From: Nemopilema nomurai
Lineage: Eukaryota; Cnidaria; Scyphozoa; Rhizostomeae; Rhizostomatidae
DNA length: 64,000 bases
Direction of reading: 5' to 3'
Assembly: GCA_003864495.1 (NCBI GenBank)
Contig: ML133428.1
Location: 1,302,001-1,366,000 of the forward strand
Positions within the stretch are counted from its first letter, which is position 1, and every line of letters starts with the position of its first letter. Positions 59,501-64,000 of this stretch are shown here, in pieces. The position numbers and the translations under genes were made by a program. The notes under the pieces are model-generated. The model did no database searches. It saw only the letters and a program-made list of their open reading frames with translations, and was not told the origin of the DNA.

Positions 59501-62500
59501 ATGCCCTCTTATCTTAGCAGGATCTTCTTCTTGTATGCCCTCTTATCTTAGCAGGATCTTCTACTTGTATGCCCTCTTATCTTAGCAGGATCTTCTTTTC
59601 GTATGCCCTTTTATCTCAACACGATCTTCCTCTGATTCAGCGGTTGCTATAAAACTCCGAAACAGAAGTGATAGAAAACAAAATCGCAACATAATCACTC
59701 GTAATCTATCGAGTTTAGCAATTCTTAAACGCACTGTGATTTGAATTTTGGCGCCTTCCAGCCTGGAGTGTTGATGCTGTTATCAGCGCGCTGAAAATAT
59801 CTATGACCTTTCGAAACTATGACCTTTGGATTGACATTAAAACCACTCTTTTAAAACCCTAACGTTTTCACACTTATGCTTTTTCATTTGGAAAACCTTG
59901 TTTTGACAGTCTCGTTTTGTAATCATTTATACTTAAGGCAAAGGCGAAGATATTTTGCTTATTTTCTATATGAAAACGGAGCTGGAGGAAATGGGCTAGA
60001 ACACCTTTGCATTTCTCACTGCTCTTATCCTTTTATAGGAAACAATTCAACGGCTAATCGAGGAGAAATCTGAAGCGCTGCAAAAACTCACTGATGTCCA
60101 GGTGCATTTCCTTTCTTTGGTTTTTAACGGGAAAGTCTTGCTCACCAATATTTTTTGCTTTATAGCTTTAAGGCAATGTCGTGTATTTTGCCCGTGGAAT
60201 TTGCTCCTGTAATCATAAGCATTTTCGTGGCCATATTTCACATCTAATTTTGTACTTCATTTTGTAATCTAGTTGTAGCTAAATGTAAGCGCCTGATGTC
60301 TTTCTTTTTTTCTACGAGATTTAAAATCTACACTTTAATGCAAAACTCTTTGTGTTTTATCCTTATCTAGCGGTCATTGAGTTATTCTGAGGACGAGTGT
60401 ACACACTTCAAGTCGTTGTATGAAAAGTCAGAGGATGATATCAAGAATCTTATGGACCGCAACGAACAGGTTTGAAGATTTGAATACTCTTCAGATTCTA
60501 AATTGACTACATTATGGTTCTCCTTACCATTTTTGTGTCCATCCTACTTTCAGTTAAGTAACTGACATCACAATATTAGATAATCATATGAGAAACACCT
60601 GTTGTGTGTCGATAAAAATGCCCATGCTTAAGTTTATTCAAAATCTTTCCTTTTTCTTTAGCTTGTTCAAGAGTCCAATGAGTTTCGTGAAGAGGTGGAG
60701 TCTGTTAAAGCAAATAGCAAGTCATATGAAAATAAGGTATGCACCGAACTCTTCTTTCTCTACGTTAGTTATTATTGAAATATGCATGGACACTTACACA
60801 GTGCTTTCATGTCTACTCGGAGCGTAATCTTCACATTATCAGAATCCTGTGATATCCATAGGCTATTGAAGAGCAGCAGAAGCTAAAACATGATGTCGAA
60901 GATGCCGAGAAAAGAGCAAGCACACTCGCCGTTCAGGTGATTGACAATTTTAATCCATGAAACCGTCAATCAAATTAAACCCTACGTCTCGTTCATTTGA
61001 GTGGCTGATTGAAGCATGCAGCCTATATGGAAGTTGGCTTTATTTAAACATTAATGTCCTTTCTACTGTACAATGCCTAGTGGGCTTTCTTGTATTTACT
61101 TTTATGTACCTGTTAATGTACCCTTCAGCGCTGCCACTTGTATCAACTGTTGTACTGCTCTTTAGACTGCCTTAGCATATAGGCTGCTCTGCACTTTTCT
61201 CTTTGCTGTTATTTAGGCCGCTTTGAAAAGAGTTGTGCCACCAGTATATTCAGTGTATAGTATCAGCTTCTCCGGAGGAAGCAGGTTAGGCACGGTCGAA
61301 GCAGTCGGCTCATCCTTCATTTGCTCTGAACATTGGCCCTAGGTAATGGGTGGTGTAGGCTGAACTGTTGAATTTAATGTCAACAAATCGAAAGCCAAAG
61401 TTGGTTACCCTGCACACTATTCTAAAATGTAATAACCCAATGATATTGATGTTTAGGGTCATTTCCCGTATGTTTAAATCTCAAGATCTGTCTTTTTCAA
61501 GTAATTATTCCTGGAATTGTAGATTGAATCTATGCAAGCCGAGTGTGACTTCACTAAAGAACAACTCTCAGCAATGAAAGGTATTTAGAAGGGCTTTGTT
61601 TGTTCCTGTTCTTTATTCAACTCATTGGCTAGTATATTCAATTTTTTAAATTATTTTTTTTCATCTAGTCTCTAAGAGCCGTTCGTTTGTGAATTTGCAA
61701 TTCTCTGATTCTTAGCTCAAACGCAGTTGTTTCGAACGCATTGTCGAATTCTAACGAGCTCTTCTTTCTGTTTTATTTGAGTGAATTTTAATATTGTTAG
61801 ATTTATTTCGAGAACAGGCCTCAGGAATGAGTTTATGATGAGAATGATCTCTCTCTTAAATGTCCACTATTAATTTTTTTGTTCGTTCATATGAATAATT
61901 TGTTAATCCTATTTAATTTGGATATCACATTGCCATATTTATTTACAGAAAAGTTGGAAAAGCTGAATTCAGACTCCAGTGTACTTTCAAATGAGAAGCG
62001 TACAGAAATGAGTAAGTGAAATCGTATCCTCTCGTTTGAGGTAGTTTATATTGTTCAACTTACAGTGCTAGTTAATAATTGTGTAGTATGCAAATTTAAC
62101 ATTTATTTTATTATAATTGTATATACTAGTTATAAAGTTTATTAGTTTAGAAATATTTAGGTAATTTAGATGATTATCTAGATGAGATTATTTTATTAAT
62201 TGAAATCAATTTAAAAATATTAACTAATAAAATCTGGTTGTATTGTTTGTTCTTTCTTCTTAGATGACGAAACTACCACCGACTCTGCCGAGCAACGGCA
62301 ACTATTGGAGAAGCTTCACGGTATGGCTCCCTCAGGTCAATATTTTGAATCATCAAATTTTGAGCTTTATTCTTTAGAACTTCATTAGCACTTACATTGA
62401 AATGATAACCAACGTTTAATGCCTAATCTTCTAAAATTCCTGTCAAGTTGACGCAATTTTTTTAATACTTTTTAAGTTTAATATTATATATCAAAATTAA

Positions 62501-63888
62501 ATATTTAAATATTCAATATTCTTAGTATTGATAATCCCCTGATATGTGATTTTCCGACTCATAGAAAGCCTATCAATTACCAAACAGTACATCAAGAAAT
62601 TGGCTGGTGATCCTAATCAAGGTATATTTTTTGTCGTGTCAGTTTCTCTTGCAGGAGGAAGTTTTTCGTGGAAATATATCGTTCTCTTTATTTCCCTAAT
62701 GCGTCCGATAGAAATACTGCTTTCTCGATATCAAAGATCTCTTATTTCACATGAATTGGAACAAAATTTGTGTGTAATATTTGTTTTGATTGTTAATTCT
62801 AAATTCATTTTCTTTCATTTGTTTAGATGACCAATTGCTTGAACCCGATGGTGGCTCATTGGAAAATGGAAGTAAGCCATCCATGTTTGGTATTTCTGTT
62901 TTCAGTTTTCTTCTATCTTTTGTGGGGGTATAAAGAAAGAAAAAAATATGTACCAAGTGATAGGAAGTATCGCTGCAACAGAAAACAGTCTGTCATTAGC
63001 GTATTTTAGAACAAAAGAGGAACACTCTAAATAGGAGGTCACTCTGTAGTTTTAGAGCATCGTTATATTGTATGAACGTGTTGTGATTGGTTTCTACTGA
63101 CTACGTTACTCAACCTTTATGGACTACCCGAGCCATCGTTGTCTTATTTAACGTGCAGAGAACACGAGGCCAGAGTGAGCATGAAAGAGAGAGGCGATGC
63201 GTTGCCTATGTTTCTGACTCTGTCTGTTTTAACTCAACTCTAAAAGTTACATTAATTCTACTATTCCAAAAAGTAAGTTTGCTAACGAGGAATGTTTGAG
63301 GATGGTAAATACTGATTAAATGGGGATGGAAAAGTCTAGCTTGAGCAGGGGGAGAAAATGAGTCAGTTAACATGGTGTGACAATGTAAAGTAAACAATGT
63401 ATCACTACAATATCACCTATGTTTAACAATTGCTTGGCAAACACTTGACATGTTTATTCGGTCTGTCGCAACCCTTTGACTGCTGCAAACTCTCCCTCCT
63501 TATTTGAAACTTTTTGCATATGGCAAACTGCGGCTGGTTGAATGAAATTTCCCTAATTTTCTTTTCAGTTTATGACGAGTCACCTTGCTCACTCGAATCC
63601 TGCGCAAAAGCTGTAAATACCGTTAATGGTAAGTTTGTCTATAAGCTTGTCAATGCCTATCTTTCTTTTCTTTTCACGTCTCCCTTCGCTGCTCCTAACA
63701 TGTTCTTTCTCGTATTGAGACCAGAAACATGAGCTGCTTTCCTCATTTAGTCGAGAAGGAATGTTTTCTAGTTGCGTGCTTTCGATTTTGTTTCTGTATA
63801 AACGTTTCCTTCCTCTTTTCAGATGAACTTGTGGATCTAAGTTGCTGTTTTGATAAATGGAGAAGGAATGAAGAAGAGGGCCTAGTTG
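53545..63888 (+). CDS. SLMAP: SLMAP homologue: FHA domain plus coiled coil, 5' eighteen coding exons, continues off the window
   Basis: Exons: 53545-53730, 54814-54961, 55489-55552, 56022-56064, 57823-57918, 58186-58257, 58538-58615, 60039-60101, 60371-60469, 60662-60736, 60862-60936, 61523-61580, 61949-62011, 62264-62320, 62565-62621, 62827-62871, 63569-63628, 63823-63888. All phases agree. The first three encode an FHA domain nearly collinear with human SLMAP: RPNSHPFQERKVCL, MKIGRAVAKC, LSRSHAVIWYENG, TKSSNGTYVNN and LQFGVDVVENSKK, keeping the phosphothreonine-binding Gly-Arg, Ser-x-x-His and Asn-Gly. Later exons give the coiled coil (REQLLEQKLATMQRMI, EDECTHFKSLYEKSE, MQAECDFTKEQLSAMK). 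SLMAP recruits phosphorylated MST1/2 to the STRIPAK phosphatase complex to restrain Hippo signalling. The C-terminal coiled coil and membrane anchor lie beyond the window. The exon at 56022-56064 is the least conserved, and the segment matching YSQELFQLSQYLQ was not found. Confidence 0.94.
59317..59632. repeat. 34-bp tandem repeat, about nine copies, in an SLMAP intron
   Basis: Unit AGGATCTTCTTCTTGTATGC followed by CCTCTTATCTTAGC recurs every 34 bp with few changes. Some copies have CTTCTACTTG, and the outer copies are more diverged. It is pyrimidine-rich with internal CTTAG acceptor-like words and lies in the 1.4-kb intron between 58615 and 60039. Confidence 0.92.
63140..63200. repeat. Dispersed repeat segment shared with 29085-29125
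   Basis: GTCTTATTTAACGTGCAGAGAACACG matches CTTATTTTACGTGCAGAGAACACG near 29090, followed in both by GA-rich words (AGAGAGAG). The extent beyond this core is not clear. It lies in an SLMAP intron and is non-coding. Confidence 0.5.
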
Positions 63889-64000
63889 GTAAGCAACCCT
63901 TTCTTAATCTCGAACGTTTTCTACATGGCATTTTTCGTGTAGATTTCGGTGCTTAGAATGATTCAGGAAATGTGTGATGATTTTGATTTGGTGTGTCAAC

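Noticed and set aside
61217..61342. Open segment after an acceptor in SLMAP between 60936 and 61523
   Set aside because: Exons 60862-60936 and 61523-61580 join in phase and match the conserved order; the segment lacks a good donor and runs into a stop.
1..64000. CRISPR arrays, operons or prokaryotic systems
   Set aside because: Tandem repeats here lack unique spacers, genes have spliceosomal introns, and the families are animal, so prokaryotic features are not expected.

Overview
This window is nuclear DNA from an animal. Every recognisable gene is split into short exons with GT..AG introns, the base composition is AT-rich, and the sequence is dense in DNA transposons, foldback elements and minisatellites. 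The mix of genes (a cGAS-like receptor, SLMAP, ALG13, a C1orf74-type UPF0739 protein, a C12orf56-type protein, the sperm-axoneme protein SPMIP1, and a secreted protein with a beta-trefoil-like Cys-rich module) fits an early-branching metazoan, most likely a cnidarian. That placement is an inference. Homologies are recognised from memory of protein families, and exon models rest on splice sites and matching reading phase.

Layout. 0.3-5.8 kb, minus: most of a C12orf56-like gene. 5.8-9.8 kb: intergenic, with a tRNA-like element. 9.86-15.43 kb, minus: ten phase-consistent exons of a secreted or extracellular protein; its likely signal-peptide exon is at 27.4 kb, giving a long gene. Inside its presumed introns lie a decayed hAT transposon (18.2-21.1 kb), an intact plus-strand SPMIP1 gene (22.6-23.2 kb) and a Penelope-type fragment (25.3 kb). 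29.7-31.3 kb: foldback and hAT-like debris. 31.5-32.6 kb, plus: a C1orf74-like gene broken by one missing T and by a 278-bp MITE. 32.9-36.5 kb, minus: a complete four-exon ALG13. 38.3-44.7 kb, plus: a complete four-exon cGAS-like nucleotidyltransferase whose first intron is mostly a 3.65-kb hAT element; further phase-compatible exons reach 49.9 kb. 45.4-46.2 kb: a 24-bp minisatellite. 49.8-50.3 kb: TTC-rich repeats. 50.5-50.8 kb: a LINE fragment. 52.1-52.8 kb: a Tc1-type remnant. 53.5 kb to the end, plus: the first eighteen coding exons of SLMAP.

The genes form no operon-like unit. The most biologically interesting locus is the cGAS-like receptor. All catalytic acidic residues are present, the vertebrate zinc-thumb position is not kept, and a separate six-cysteine cluster sits just before the WRLSFSH motif. 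A possible alternative C-terminus is built from symmetric phase-1 exons. The most informative small-scale signals are the two lesions in the C1orf74-like gene, a filled/empty MITE site pair (30.8 versus 34.4 kb), a 275-bp element with perfect 26-bp inverted repeats, and a family of very small foldback elements.
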